NCBI GenBank assembly: GCA_965206775.1 | Contig: CBDBKU010000002.1 | Location: forward strand, 2,728,001 to 2,792,000 | Source: VXMF01 sp965206775 | Lineage (GTDB): Bacteria > Acidobacteriota > Terriglobia > Bryobacterales > UBA6623 | Length of the DNA: 64,000 nt | Direction: 5' to 3' | In this document: positions 35,575-43,898 of the stretch, one piece after another | How positions within the stretch are numbered: the stretch's first letter is position 1 | Layout: each line of letters begins with the position of its first letter | Notes under the pieces: generated by a model | Database searches by the model: none | Seen by the model: only the letters and a program-made list of their open reading frames with translations | Told to the model about the DNA's origin: nothing | Program-made: the position numbers and the translations under genes

Positions 35575-37095
35575 ATGACGGCCATTCATGTGAGGCCGCG
35601 AGAGACGCTACACTCGACGCGGAAGCCCTGGTGTCCGATTGTTCCGTTGGACGAAGTGATCTCCAATCCCCAACTCTTCCGGCAGAAGCTCCTGGCACGC
35701 GTCGGGGCGCTGGCCGTGGTTTGCGCGCTCGCCGCATCTGTTCAGGCCGAACGACCGAATATCGTATTCCTCTATGCGGACGACCAGGCGGCGTGGACCG
35801 TTGGCGCACTGGGCAACTCCCAGGCTAGAACCCCGAACATCGACCGCCTCTATGCCGAAGGCGTCGGACTGACGAACGCGTTCACAACCACGCCGGTCTG
35901 CAGCCCTTCCCGGGCAGGCCTGCTTGCCAGCCGGTACGGCACGGAGATTGGCATTACTGACTATCTCAATCCCGCTCGGGAACCTGGCAACGGCTTGGGC
36001 CCGGACCTGCCAACCTGGCCGAAACTGCTGCAGGCCGCCGGATACGCGACAGCCTTTGTTGGCAAATGGCATCTCGGCAGCCTGGACAAGCACCTCCCGA
36101 CGAACAACGGCTACGACTCGTTCTACGGATTCCGGAACGGCGCGGGCATTTCCAAGGATCCCGCGGTGGAGTCGGAGGGCGAGGTCCGCGTCGTGCGGGG
36201 CTACACCCCGGACGTGCTTGCGGACGAGGCGATTCGATTCGTGCGAGCCTCCGCCGGAGGGCCGCCGTTCCTCTTGAGTCTCCATTTCTGGGCTCCCCAC
36301 GCCAACACGTCCAACCGAACCCCCGACGGAGACCGCACATGGCTCCCCTTGAGCGACGCCGACTGGAATCCCTTCCGCAGTCTCGAAGTAGCGCTGCCCC
36401 AGCCCGACTACCCGGGCCTTGACGTGCCACGCGCCCGGCGGATGCTCGCCGAGTACCTCGGGTCCGTGGCTAGCCTTGACCGCAACGTCGGCCGCTTGCT
36501 CACCGCCCTCGATGAATTGGCGCTGGCGGGCGAGACCGTCGTTATCTTCACCAGCGACCACGGCTTCAACATGGGCCACAACGGAATCTGGCACAAGGGC
36601 AACGGGCGCTGGCTCCTGACCGACAACCAAGGCTACCGATCCAACATGTACGACCATTCGATTCGCGTCCCGGCCGTTGTGCGCTGGCCGGATCGGCTCG
36701 CGCCCGCGACCGATGTCGACCGCGTCGTCCTGAACATCGACTGGTTTCCCACCATCCTGGCGATGGCTGGCCTCGAAATTCCTGACGGCAACGAGATTCG
36801 CGGCGAGAACTTCTTGCCGCTGTTGGAAGGGGAGGCGATCCCGTGGAGGACGTCTTTCTATGGCGAGTACCGGCAGTTGCACCAGGAGCAGGCGGACCAG
36901 CGCATGTGGAGGACCCCTCATTGGAAGCTTGTCCGCGATAGCCGCCCGGGCAAGGACGAACTCTACAACCTCGCGACGGATCCCGAGGAACATGTAAATC
37001 TCGTCGCGGAGAGGAGCCCGGAAACGGTCCAGGTCCTCGCCCGACTCGACAGGGAATTGCGCGAGTGGATGCGTGGGATTGGATCCGGGCCTTGA
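35575..37095 (+). CDS. exported arylsulfatase-family protein
   Basis: 506 aa from ATG 35575. The N-terminus before the hydrophobic signal (VGALAVVCALAASVQA, residues about 42-58) is unusually long, so TTG 35647 or GTG 35656 may be the true start. The catalytic part begins RPNIVFLYADDQAAW with two metal-binding Asp. CSPSRAG near residue 109 is the CxSRxG sequence in which Cys (or Ser) is converted to formylglycine, so a maturase is required. GKWHLGSLDKH and FTSDHGFNMGHNGIWHKGN supply Lys, His and Asp ligands. It hydrolyses sulfate esters, probably on polysaccharides, in the periplasm. It is followed at 31 nt by a PSD1 protein, an arrangement typical of Planctomycetota and some Acidobacteriota. 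Confidence 0.92.
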   Translation: MTAIHVRPRETLHSTRKPWCPIVPLDEVISNPQLFRQKLLARVGALAVVCALAASVQAERPNIVFLYADDQAAWTVGALGNSQARTPNIDRLYAEGVGLTNAFTTTPVCSPSRAGLLASRYGTEIGITDYLNPAREPGNGLGPDLPTWPKLLQAAGYATAFVGKWHLGSLDKHLPTNNGYDSFYGFRNGAGISKDPAVESEGEVRVVRGYTPDVLADEAIRFVRASAGGPPFLLSLHFWAPHANTSNRTPDGDRTWLPLSDADWNPFRSLEVALPQPDYPGLDVPRARRMLAEYLGSVASLDRNVGRLLTALDELALAGETVVIFTSDHGFNMGHNGIWHKGNGRWLLTDNQGYRSNMYDHSIRVPAVVRWPDRLAPATDVDRVVLNIDWFPTILAMAGLEIPDGNEIRGENFLPLLEGEAIPWRTSFYGEYRQLHQEQADQRMWRTPHWKLVRDSRPGKDELYNLATDPEEHVNLVAERSPETVQVLARLDRELREWMRGIGSGP

Positions 37096-37120
37096 TCGGC
37101 CAGCGATTCTAGCGGACAAT
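37092..37120 (+). promoter_or_regulatory. promoter for the PSD1 gene, leaderless spacing
   Basis: TTGATC (37092-37097), a 17-bp spacer and GACAAT (37115-37120) form a reasonable sigma-70 promoter. The -10 ends 6 nt before ATG 37127, so the transcript would begin at or next to the start codon. It overlaps the sulfatase stop codon. Confidence 0.5.
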
Positions 37121-37126
37121 ACACCT

Positions 37127-39670
37127 ATGTCTGCCAGGGCATTGCCCTTGGGAGCCTTAGCGGTGGTCTTGTGTTCTACGGCCATCGGCGAGGTTTCCTT
37201 CTCCGAGGAAGTCGAGCCGCTTCTCAAACAGCACTGCGTTATCTGCCACGGCCACGCCCTCCAGCAGAGCGGCCTGCGGCTCGATCGGCGAGACGACACC
37301 ATGCGAGGCGGCGATTCCGGCCCCGTCATCGACCCCGGAAATGCTTCCTCAAGCGCTCTGATCAAGCGATTGGAGGGGCTCGAAGGACTTCAGCAAATGC
37401 CGCCTGGCCGCCCCTTGGCCGCAGCAGAGATCCGCACATTCCGTTCGTGGGTCGAAGAGGGAGCGACGTGGGACGCTCCTGCGGAAGCCGCTGACTCTGG
37501 CGCGGCCACCGGTCACTGGGCTTTTCGGCCTAACCGGCGGCCAGCGGTTCCCGATGTTGGCAGCGACGACTGGGTCCGCAATCCGATTGACGCTTTCGTT
37601 CTCGCGGGTCTCGAGCGCGAGGGACTGGATCCGTCGGCCGAGGCCCCGTCGCATGCCCTGGGGCGCAGGGTATTTCTCGACTTGACGGGATTGCCGCCGA
37701 GCCCGGGCGACATCGCGGCCGCTGCCGAATACGACGCGCTGGTCGACCGCCTGCTCGAGTCCGATCATTTCGGCGAGCGATGGGCGTCGGTCTGGCTAGA
37801 CCAAGTCCGCTACGCGGATTCCGATGGCTATGAAAAGGACACCGCGCGTCCGCACGCGTGGCGATACCGCCACTGGGTGATCCAGGCGTTGAACAGCGAC
37901 ATGCCGTTTGACCGGTTCACCGAAGCCCAGATCGCGGGCGACATGCTACCTGCCGCAACGACCGAGCAGCGTGTCGCGACCGGCTTCTTCCGCAACACCC
38001 TGAAGAACCGCGAGGGCGGCGTCAAAGTCGAGGAGTTCCGCTTCGAGGAGGTCGTCGACCGCACCAACACCGTAGCGACAGTCTGGTTGGGCCTCTCGAT
38101 GGAATGCGCTCGCTGCCACGACCATAAATACGATCCCATCACTCAGAAGGACTACTACCGGATGTTTGCGTTCTTCAACGAGCTCGACGAGGTGGACATC
38201 GACGCGCCACTGCCGGGCGAGATCGGTCCTTTCCTGGACGCGAAGCCCGGGTTCCGTCGCGAGCTTCAGAACATCTATGACAAGTTCAACGTGCGAGAGC
38301 TGATGGCTCCGTGGACCGAGAAAATGCTCTGGGCGTCGGAGAATCCCGGTGTCGAGCACGAATGGGACACGAGCTGGGACATTCTGGCCCTCTACCTTGA
38401 CGATGGCCAGCGAATCCTGCGGACTCCCGCCAGTGAGCGCCCCTGGCGAGAGGACTACGCCCTGACGGAGTGGTTCCTGCGGAACTACAGCCGCGTCACA
38501 ACTAAGGAAGCGTACGAAGCGAGCGGCTTCAAGGATGCGGTGAAGGAGGTCCACGCCCTCGTTGACGCCTTTCCTGATGTAAGTCGGGCTCGCGCCGTTC
38601 AGGTCGACGCCGGGTCGAGAATGTCGCATCTCCATCTTGCGGGCGAGTGGGACGAACTGGGCGAACAGGTCTTTCCTGGAACGCCCGCGACTCTGCCGCC
38701 CGTCGAATCCTCGGATTCGGCGCCCACCCGGCTCGACCTGGCTCGTTGGCTTGCTTCGAAGGAGAATCCCCTGACCGCGCGCGTCGCTGTCAACCGGATC
38801 TGGCAGGAGTACTTCGGCACCGGTTTGGTTGCCAGTTCGGACAATTTCGGCTTGCGCGGCGAATCCCCCTCGCACCCAGATCTGCTGGATTGGCTGGCGG
38901 CCGAGTTCATCGATTCCGGCTGGCGACTCAAGCACGTCCATCGACTGATTGCGACCTCGGCCACCTACCGGCAGGCTTCGGATTGGCGGCAGGATCTCCT
39001 TGAACGGGATCCGGCAAACCGGCTGCTCGGACGGCAGACTCGCTTGCGGCTTCCTGCCGAAACACTTCGTGACGCCTCGCTCGCGGTTTCCGGCCTCCTG
39101 GACCCGAAGATTGGAGGGCCGAGCGTCCGCCCCTACCAGCCGGAAGGCGTGACTGACGTAAGCTACGGGGGGTCGGTGAAATGGCCCGAGAGCGCGGGCA
39201 GCGATCGGTACAGGAGGGGAGTCTACATCCACTTCCAGCGGACCACCCCGTATCCTTTCCTCGCGAACTTCGACTTGCAGGAGCGGAACGTGGTTCAATG
39301 CACCCGGCGCCGCTCCAACACGCCGCTGCAGGCGCTCAACCTGCTGAACGATCCAGTCTTTTTCGAAATGGCCCAGGGCTTGGCGTTCCGGGTCATGAGC
39401 GAAACTCCCGGGCAGGCGTTCGACAGCCGGATGGATCGAGCCTTCGATTTGTGCTTGGCCCGGAGGCCTTCTTCTTCCGAACGGGATGCGCTGCACAGCT
39501 ACTTCGTCCGCCAGCGCGCGATGCTAGAACAGGACGAGGAGACGGCGCGCATGTGGTTCCCGTTCGAGATTGCGGGAGCCGGGGAGCCCTCCGATCCCAC
39601 TGCCGCGGCCGCTTGGGTCGGCCTCAGCCGCATCCTGCTGAACATGGACGAGTTCATCACAAGAGAGTAG
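37127..39670 (+). CDS. PSD1 protein: cytochrome c-like, DUF1549 and DUF1553 domains
   Basis: 847 aa from ATG 37127 with a signal peptide (PLGALAVVLCSTAIGE). Residues about 22-115 are a single-heme planctomycete-type cytochrome c domain with CVICH and a distal MPPG Met. DUF1549 (about 150-360) contains WLDQVRYADSDGYEKD and CARCHDHKYDP, the latter a second CxxCH. DUF1553 (about 560-800) includes NRIWQEYFGTGLV, GESPSHPDLLDWLAAEF and CTRRRSNTPLQALNLLNDP. These exported proteins nearly always travel with a DUF1501 protein, which follows here after 6 nt. Their biochemical role is unproven; links to sulfated-polysaccharide breakdown are inferred from neighbours such as the sulfatase upstream. Confidence 0.93.
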   Translation: MSARALPLGALAVVLCSTAIGEVSFSEEVEPLLKQHCVICHGHALQQSGLRLDRRDDTMRGGDSGPVIDPGNASSSALIKRLEGLEGLQQMPPGRPLAAAEIRTFRSWVEEGATWDAPAEAADSGAATGHWAFRPNRRPAVPDVGSDDWVRNPIDAFVLAGLEREGLDPSAEAPSHALGRRVFLDLTGLPPSPGDIAAAAEYDALVDRLLESDHFGERWASVWLDQVRYADSDGYEKDTARPHAWRYRHWVIQALNSDMPFDRFTEAQIAGDMLPAATTEQRVATGFFRNTLKNREGGVKVEEFRFEEVVDRTNTVATVWLGLSMECARCHDHKYDPITQKDYYRMFAFFNELDEVDIDAPLPGEIGPFLDAKPGFRRELQNIYDKFNVRELMAPWTEKMLWASENPGVEHEWDTSWDILALYLDDGQRILRTPASERPWREDYALTEWFLRNYSRVTTKEAYEASGFKDAVKEVHALVDAFPDVSRARAVQVDAGSRMSHLHLAGEWDELGEQVFPGTPATLPPVESSDSAPTRLDLARWLASKENPLTARVAVNRIWQEYFGTGLVASSDNFGLRGESPSHPDLLDWLAAEFIDSGWRLKHVHRLIATSATYRQASDWRQDLLERDPANRLLGRQTRLRLPAETLRDASLAVSGLLDPKIGGPSVRPYQPEGVTDVSYGGSVKWPESAGSDRYRRGVYIHFQRTTPYPFLANFDLQERNVVQCTRRRSNTPLQALNLLNDPVFFEMAQGLAFRVMSETPGQAFDSRMDRAFDLCLARRPSSSERDALHSYFVRQRAMLEQDEETARMWFPFEIAGAGEPSDPTAAAAWVGLSRILLNMDEFITRE

Positions 39671-39676
39671 AGGGAC

Positions 39677-41104
39677 ATGACGCTCGAAACGTACCGCACC
39701 TTGCTAAACCGCCGGAGCTTTCTCGATACGTGCGCGGCAGGCCTCGGAACTCTAGGTCTTGCTCAACTGATGGGATTGGAAGGCCTGACCGCGGCCGCGT
39801 CGGGAAGCCCGATGGCGGCCAGGCAGCCTCACTTCGCGCCCAATGCGAAGAATCTGATCTTCCTGTTCATGGCCGGCGCGCCGAGCCAGATGGACCTGTT
39901 CGATCCCAAGCCCGGATTAAAGCGGTGGCACGGCGAAGCCCTTCCCCCTTCCAAGACGAAAGATCTGAATCTGGCCTTCATCAAGCCGACGGCCAAGGTG
40001 CTGGCCAGCTCCCGTGAATTCTCGCCCTGCGGGCAGAGCGGGATGGAGATCAGCGACTATCTGCCGAACCTGCAGCGCCGCGCTGACGATATCTGCTTGA
40101 TCCGATCGATGCAGACCGGGCAGGTGAACCACCATCCAGGCCAATCGATGCTGATGAGCGGCAGTCCCTTGGTCGGCCGCCCGACGGTCGGCGCCTGGCT
40201 GACCTACGGTCTTGGCAGCGAGTCCCAGAACCTGCCAGGGTTCGTGGTGTTGAGCTCGGGGCGCGGCGCTAGCGGAGGCTCGTCGAATTTCTCGAGCGGC
40301 TTCCTCGCATCCACGTACGCGGGTGTTCCGTTTCGCAAGTCGGGGGATCCGATCCTCTTTCTCTCCAATCCGCGCGGTGTCTCGCGCGACTCCCAGCGGC
40401 TGAGCCTCGAGACGCTGCGGCGGCTCAACGAGGAGAAACAGCGCAGCAGCGGAGACCCGCAAGTCGCCTCTCGCATGGCGAACTACGAACTGGCCTTCCG
40501 CATGCAGGCGTCGGCGCCCGAGCTGCTCGATTTCTCCGACGAATCACAATCCACGAAGGAGAGCTATGGCATCGACCAGGATCCGACAAGCGCCTATGCA
40601 ACGAACTGCCTGATGGCTCGGCGGATGGTTGAGCGGGGCGTCCGCGTTGTGATGCTGATTCACGCCTCGTGGGACGACCACACGAACCTTGACGAGGGAC
40701 TGAAGAAGAATTGCGACATCACGGACAAGCCCGTCGCTGCCCTCCTGGAGGATCTCAAGCAGAGGGGTCTCCTGGACGAGACGCTGGTGGTCTGGGGCGG
40801 GGAGTTTGGACGCACTTCGCTGGGGCAGCTGAAGCACGTCGGCGACAAGGTCGGTCGCGATCACCACCCGAACGGGTTCTCGATGTGGCTCGCCGGCGGA
40901 GGCACCAAGGGCGGCCAGGTGATCGGGTCGACCGACGAGCTCGCGCTGGAGGTCGAGGAGGATCCGGTGCACGTGCATGACCTGCAGGCGACGATCCTGC
41001 ACTTGATGGGGCTGGACCACGAACGCCTGACCTACCGGCACATGGGTAGGGACTTCAGGCTCACCGACGTATCGGGCCGCGTTGTCGACGAGATCCTGGC
41101 CTGA
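39677..41104 (+). CDS. DUF1501-domain protein, Tat-exported
   Basis: 475 aa from ATG 39677. The N-terminus NRRSFLDTCAAGLGTLGL is a twin-arginine-like signal. The body is the DUF1501 fold, related to the alkaline phosphatase/sulfatase superfamily: NLIFLFMAGAPSQMDLFDPK near residue 55, NHHPGQSMLMSGSPLVGRPT, HASWDDHTNLDEGLKKNCD and LVVWGGEFGRTSLGQLKH with GRDHHPNGFSMWLAGGG. His and Asp in these motifs probably bind metal. It forms a standard pair with the PSD1 gene 6 nt upstream. Together with the sulfatase they make a compact, probably co-transcribed exported module, although the enzymatic activity of DUF1501 is not established. Confidence 0.93.
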   Translation: MTLETYRTLLNRRSFLDTCAAGLGTLGLAQLMGLEGLTAAASGSPMAARQPHFAPNAKNLIFLFMAGAPSQMDLFDPKPGLKRWHGEALPPSKTKDLNLAFIKPTAKVLASSREFSPCGQSGMEISDYLPNLQRRADDICLIRSMQTGQVNHHPGQSMLMSGSPLVGRPTVGAWLTYGLGSESQNLPGFVVLSSGRGASGGSSNFSSGFLASTYAGVPFRKSGDPILFLSNPRGVSRDSQRLSLETLRRLNEEKQRSSGDPQVASRMANYELAFRMQASAPELLDFSDESQSTKESYGIDQDPTSAYATNCLMARRMVERGVRVVMLIHASWDDHTNLDEGLKKNCDITDKPVAALLEDLKQRGLLDETLVVWGGEFGRTSLGQLKHVGDKVGRDHHPNGFSMWLAGGGTKGGQVIGSTDELALEVEEDPVHVHDLQATILHLMGLDHERLTYRHMGRDFRLTDVSGRVVDEILA

Positions 41105-41297
41105 TTCCAGGCGTCCCGGCAGCCGCGCTATCGGCTTGAGCCTGGGATGACTCCTGGACCTTACTGCTGTCAGGGCCGAGCCCTCCCAAGTGAATCCCGG
41201 ACGTTCCTGAGAGAGGGGCCTGTTCGAGGCTTGCAGCGGCCGGTCCACGGTGATTCTGGCGGACTATCGCCGATAGCCGCTCAGCACGGGATGCCCC

Positions 41298-41507
41298 CTA
41301 CAGCGCCTCTTCGTCGTCCGGTCCGCTTCCGCCTACAAGCTTGGGCCACGATGGCACAGGGCGGGTCGGATCGGCCTGACGGGGCCGGAGCGCGAAGCCG
41401 TCGGGGCCTCCTGTCAACTCAATCTGGTCGCCGGGACGCACTCCCAGCGCATGCAGAACCCGGCGCGGGAAGGTGACATGGCGCTTCGGCGTAATCTTGA
41501 CCAGCAT
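41298..41507 (-). CDS. AbrB/SpoVT-type antitoxin-like protein, no toxin partner
   Basis: 69 aa: MLVKITPKRHVTFPRRVLHA then LGVRPGDQIELTG. This is the swapped-hairpin AbrB fold used by MazE/VapB-type antitoxins and transition-state regulators; it binds DNA as a dimer. The C-terminal tail (PTRPVPSWPKLVGGSGPDDEEAL) is acidic and would be the toxin-binding part. Downstream on the same strand, where a PIN-domain toxin should start, I find none before the end of the opposing DUF1501 gene. It is therefore an orphan: a remnant, or a stand-alone regulator. Confidence 0.7.
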   Translation of the reverse strand: MLVKITPKRHVTFPRRVLHALGVRPGDQIELTGGPDGFALRPRQADPTRPVPSWPKLVGGSGPDDEEAL

Positions 41508-41594
41508 CCGTATTTCCCTGCAGGATCCGGCTCGAGCAAGGCAAAGGCAAGAGAGTCCGGGGCGGTGCCATAGCGCGAATCCAGGCGATCGCGC

Positions 41595-42530
41595 TTACTC
41601 TCCGCTACGAGGACTGCCGGTCTGCTGGATCACGTTCATTGCCGTCGCGATGATCGAGGAAACGTCCGCCAAGTTTGCCGGCAGGATCATCGTGTTGTTC
41701 TCCTTCGCCAGCAAACCAAGCTTTTCGACGTATTGCTCGGCGACCCGCAGCCGTACGGCTTGATACCCGCCCGGGGCCTCGATTGCGGCAGCTACCATCC
41801 GAAGTCCCTCGGCCGTGGCCGTCGCAACCGTCGTGATCGCAGCGGCCTCTCCCTCGGCCTCGTTGATCTGCTGTTGCTTGTTCGCCTCGGATTCCTTGAT
41901 GACTTTCTGCTTTTCGCCCTCGGCCGTGTTGATTGCCGAGTCACGGAGGCCCTCCGAGTCGAGGATGGTGGCGCGCTTCTCGCGCTCGGCCCGCATCTGC
42001 TTTTCCATGGCCTCGAGGACGTCGCGCGGAGGATTGATGTTCTTGATCTCGTAGCGGAGTACCTTGACGCCCCAAGGCTCTGTCGCTTTGTCCAGCTCGT
42101 CTACGATCTGCGTGTTGATGTGAGCGCGCTCCTCGAATGTCTTGTCAAGCTCGATCTTTCCGATCTCGCTACGCAGCGTTGTCTGGGCAAGCTGCGTGAT
42201 CGCGAAGAGATAGTTCCCGATCCCGTACGAGGCTCGCCGGGCGTCCAGGACTTTGAGGTAGAGAACACCGTCCACGCCCACTTGCACGTTGTCGCTCGTG
42301 ATGCAGATTTGCTCTGGGATGTCCAAGGCAGCCTCTTTCAACGAGTGGCGGTAGCGGATGGCATCGAGAAATGGGATGAGAATATGAAAACCGGCATCGA
42401 GGGTACCGGAATACTTCCCAAGTCTTTCGATAACGTATTGGCTTTGCTGGGGCACGACCACAGCCGTTTTCGCAATGATCACGATGGCCAGCAGGACCAG
42501 CGCACCCACCGCAATTAAACCCATGTCCAT
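41595..42530 (-). CDS. SPFH/band 7 (stomatin, QmcA-like) membrane protein
   Basis: 311 aa. One N-terminal membrane segment (GLIAVGALVLLAIVIIAKTA) is followed by the SPFH domain (about 25-200; QQSQYVIERLGKYSGTLDAG, FHILIPFLDAIRY, YEIKNINPPRDVLEAMEKQM). A coiled-coil/Ala-Glu-rich helix comes next (about 180-250; EREKRATILDSEGLRDSAIN, EANKQQQINEAEGEAAAI). Such proteins form membrane cages or rings and partner NfeD proteins, whose gene lies 23 nt upstream. The pair is thought to organise membrane microdomains and control membrane proteases. ATG 42530 is a sound start. Confidence 0.92.
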   Translation of the reverse strand: MDMGLIAVGALVLLAIVIIAKTAVVVPQQSQYVIERLGKYSGTLDAGFHILIPFLDAIRYRHSLKEAALDIPEQICITSDNVQVGVDGVLYLKVLDARRASYGIGNYLFAITQLAQTTLRSEIGKIELDKTFEERAHINTQIVDELDKATEPWGVKVLRYEIKNINPPRDVLEAMEKQMRAEREKRATILDSEGLRDSAINTAEGEKQKVIKESEANKQQQINEAEGEAAAITTVATATAEGLRMVAAAIEAPGGYQAVRLRVAEQYVEKLGLLAKENNTMILPANLADVSSIIATAMNVIQQTGSPRSGE

Positions 42531-42553
42531 CGCTCAAGCTCCTTTGCGTTTCG

Positions 42554-42985
42554 CTATTCGGCTCGGATCCAAAGAGTCAGTCCGTCGACCCTTTCCACTC
42601 GGCACGCTTGATCTGGACCGATAGGAGTCGCTCCCGCATTCCTCGCGTTCCAAGTCGTCCCGCGCAGCTCTGCCTTGCCGCTGCCGCTTGGAACGATTTC
42701 ATCCCGCGCCAAGGCTCTCTCGCCCACCAAGCTATCGACTTCCCCGTTGGGCGTGCCGGCCCGCATCCGATTCAATATAGGGCGTCGGAAACATAGCAGC
42801 GAGACAACAGACAAAGTGGTGAAGAGTACGCCCTGCAGCCAGAGCGGCTCGGCCAAGCCAAGAGCTGCTAGAAGGCCGACAGCCAAGGCTCCGCAGCCGA
42901 AGAAAATAATGAAAAAGCCACCCGGAGATGCCAGCTCAAGCGCAAGGAGCACAAAGCCTATGGCGACCCAGATCCACCAATCCAT
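42554..42985 (-). CDS. NfeD-family short membrane protein
   Basis: 143 aa, the short (NfeD1b-like, protease-less) form. Two or three hydrophobic segments fill residues about 3-75 (MDWWIWVAIGFVLLALELAS, FFIIFFGCGALAVGLLAALG, LQGVLFTTLSVVSLLCF). A C-terminal OB-fold follows (about 82-143; GEVDSLVGERALARDEIVPS, GKAELRGTTWNAR). It is the first gene of a two-gene operon with the stomatin-like protein, the most common genomic pairing for this family. A promoter with a perfect TATAAT lies about 65 nt upstream. Confidence 0.9.
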   Translation of the reverse strand: MDWWIWVAIGFVLLALELASPGGFFIIFFGCGALAVGLLAALGLAEPLWLQGVLFTTLSVVSLLCFRRPILNRMRAGTPNGEVDSLVGERALARDEIVPSGSGKAELRGTTWNARNAGATPIGPDQACRVERVDGLTLWIRAE

Positions 42986-43049
42986 GTTCAGTCGAGAACC
43001 TCGCCGACACCGATTCCAAGACTAGCCAGTCTTGGACACGCGGAGTCTC

Positions 43050-43078
43050 ATTATAACTGTCCCGGTCCACGCAGCGAA
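43050..43078 (-). promoter_or_regulatory. promoter for the NfeD-stomatin operon
   Basis: On the minus strand TTCGCT (43078-43073), a 17-bp spacer and a perfect TATAAT (43055-43050). The expected start is near 43043, leaving a leader of about 58 nt before ATG 42985. Confidence 0.55.
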
Positions 43079-43898
43079 CTTGCAGCTGGCTGGACCGTTC
43101 GCTTCCGCCGAGAGCCTGTGGCGGATCCAGTGGCAATTGCCGCTTGCCGGCCGGCCGTCGTCGAAGATGTGCCTGAATTGCCCGCAGCAGCGTGTGGCGT
43201 GAACCTCACTGCGCGTCATGAAGAACTCGATCGGTTGTAGTCCGGACCGAGCTCTCAATCGCCTCCCAGGGACTGGGCCAGCCAGTGCCGATGTCAAATT
43301 TCCTCTGCTATGACCACACCGGTAGATCGCAGCTGGCACAGAGGAAGAACGTGCAAGCGCGCATCTCCCTGCGCAACGGGCTCGTCTCGGCCCGCTCAGT
43401 GCTTCGTCCAGGCAGTACGCGGTTCTGTTCCGGGGCACCCATTGGAGCATCAAGGGCACACGCCGAGATTTGCCAGTCGCCGTTCCAGGCGAACGATCGC
43501 GCGATGGAGCCACCAGCGAGCTGCCCCGCCCAACGGGCGTCCGTCGGCGGAACGGTCAACAACGTAGACCGCCACCGCCGGATCCGCCGCCATCGCGGCG
43601 TGCAAGGCAGCGTTGTCGGCGACCCGGAGATCGCACCGGAACAGGACTATCGCGGGCGCAGCCATCGCCCTCCCCACCGAAACGGCGAGGCCACTGTCTT
43701 CCTAGCAGCGGCTTCTGGATCTCGCGGTAGCGGACTATCGCCGCTCGACTCCCCGTTCCTGCGTGTTCGACCTGGTAGCTGGCTGGGCTTTCCGCTGCCT
43801 CGTTTTGCTGACTCTCGGGATGTCGGAGGTTTCGGGATCCGCAGGCCCGTCTGTACTGCGACCGATCAAACCCTCCAGGTAGAGCCCGCCTGCACTAG
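43079..43898 (+). other. gene-poor interval containing a photolyase remnant
   Basis: Apart from the N-terminal photolyase fragment at 43450-43677 I find no gene. Frames further along the same strand show no photolyase FAD-binding motifs, so most of that gene appears deleted, not just frameshifted. Confidence 0.5.
43450..43677 (-). pseudogene. N-terminal remnant of a cryptochrome/DNA photolyase
   Basis: 75 codons: APAIVLFRCDLRVADNAALH, then AAMAADPAVAVYVVDRSADG, then LGGAARWWLHRAIVRLERRL and a stop after ANLGVCP. This matches the start of the antenna-binding alpha/beta domain of photolyases (normally a WFRxDLRxxDN motif, later LGGAxRWWLHxSL). A whole enzyme has about 450-500 residues including an FAD-binding helical domain, which is absent. 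In an intact enzyme the motif has Arg where this has Cys (FRCDLR). It is best read as a truncated, non-functional gene. Photolyases repair UV dimers using light. Confidence 0.75.
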
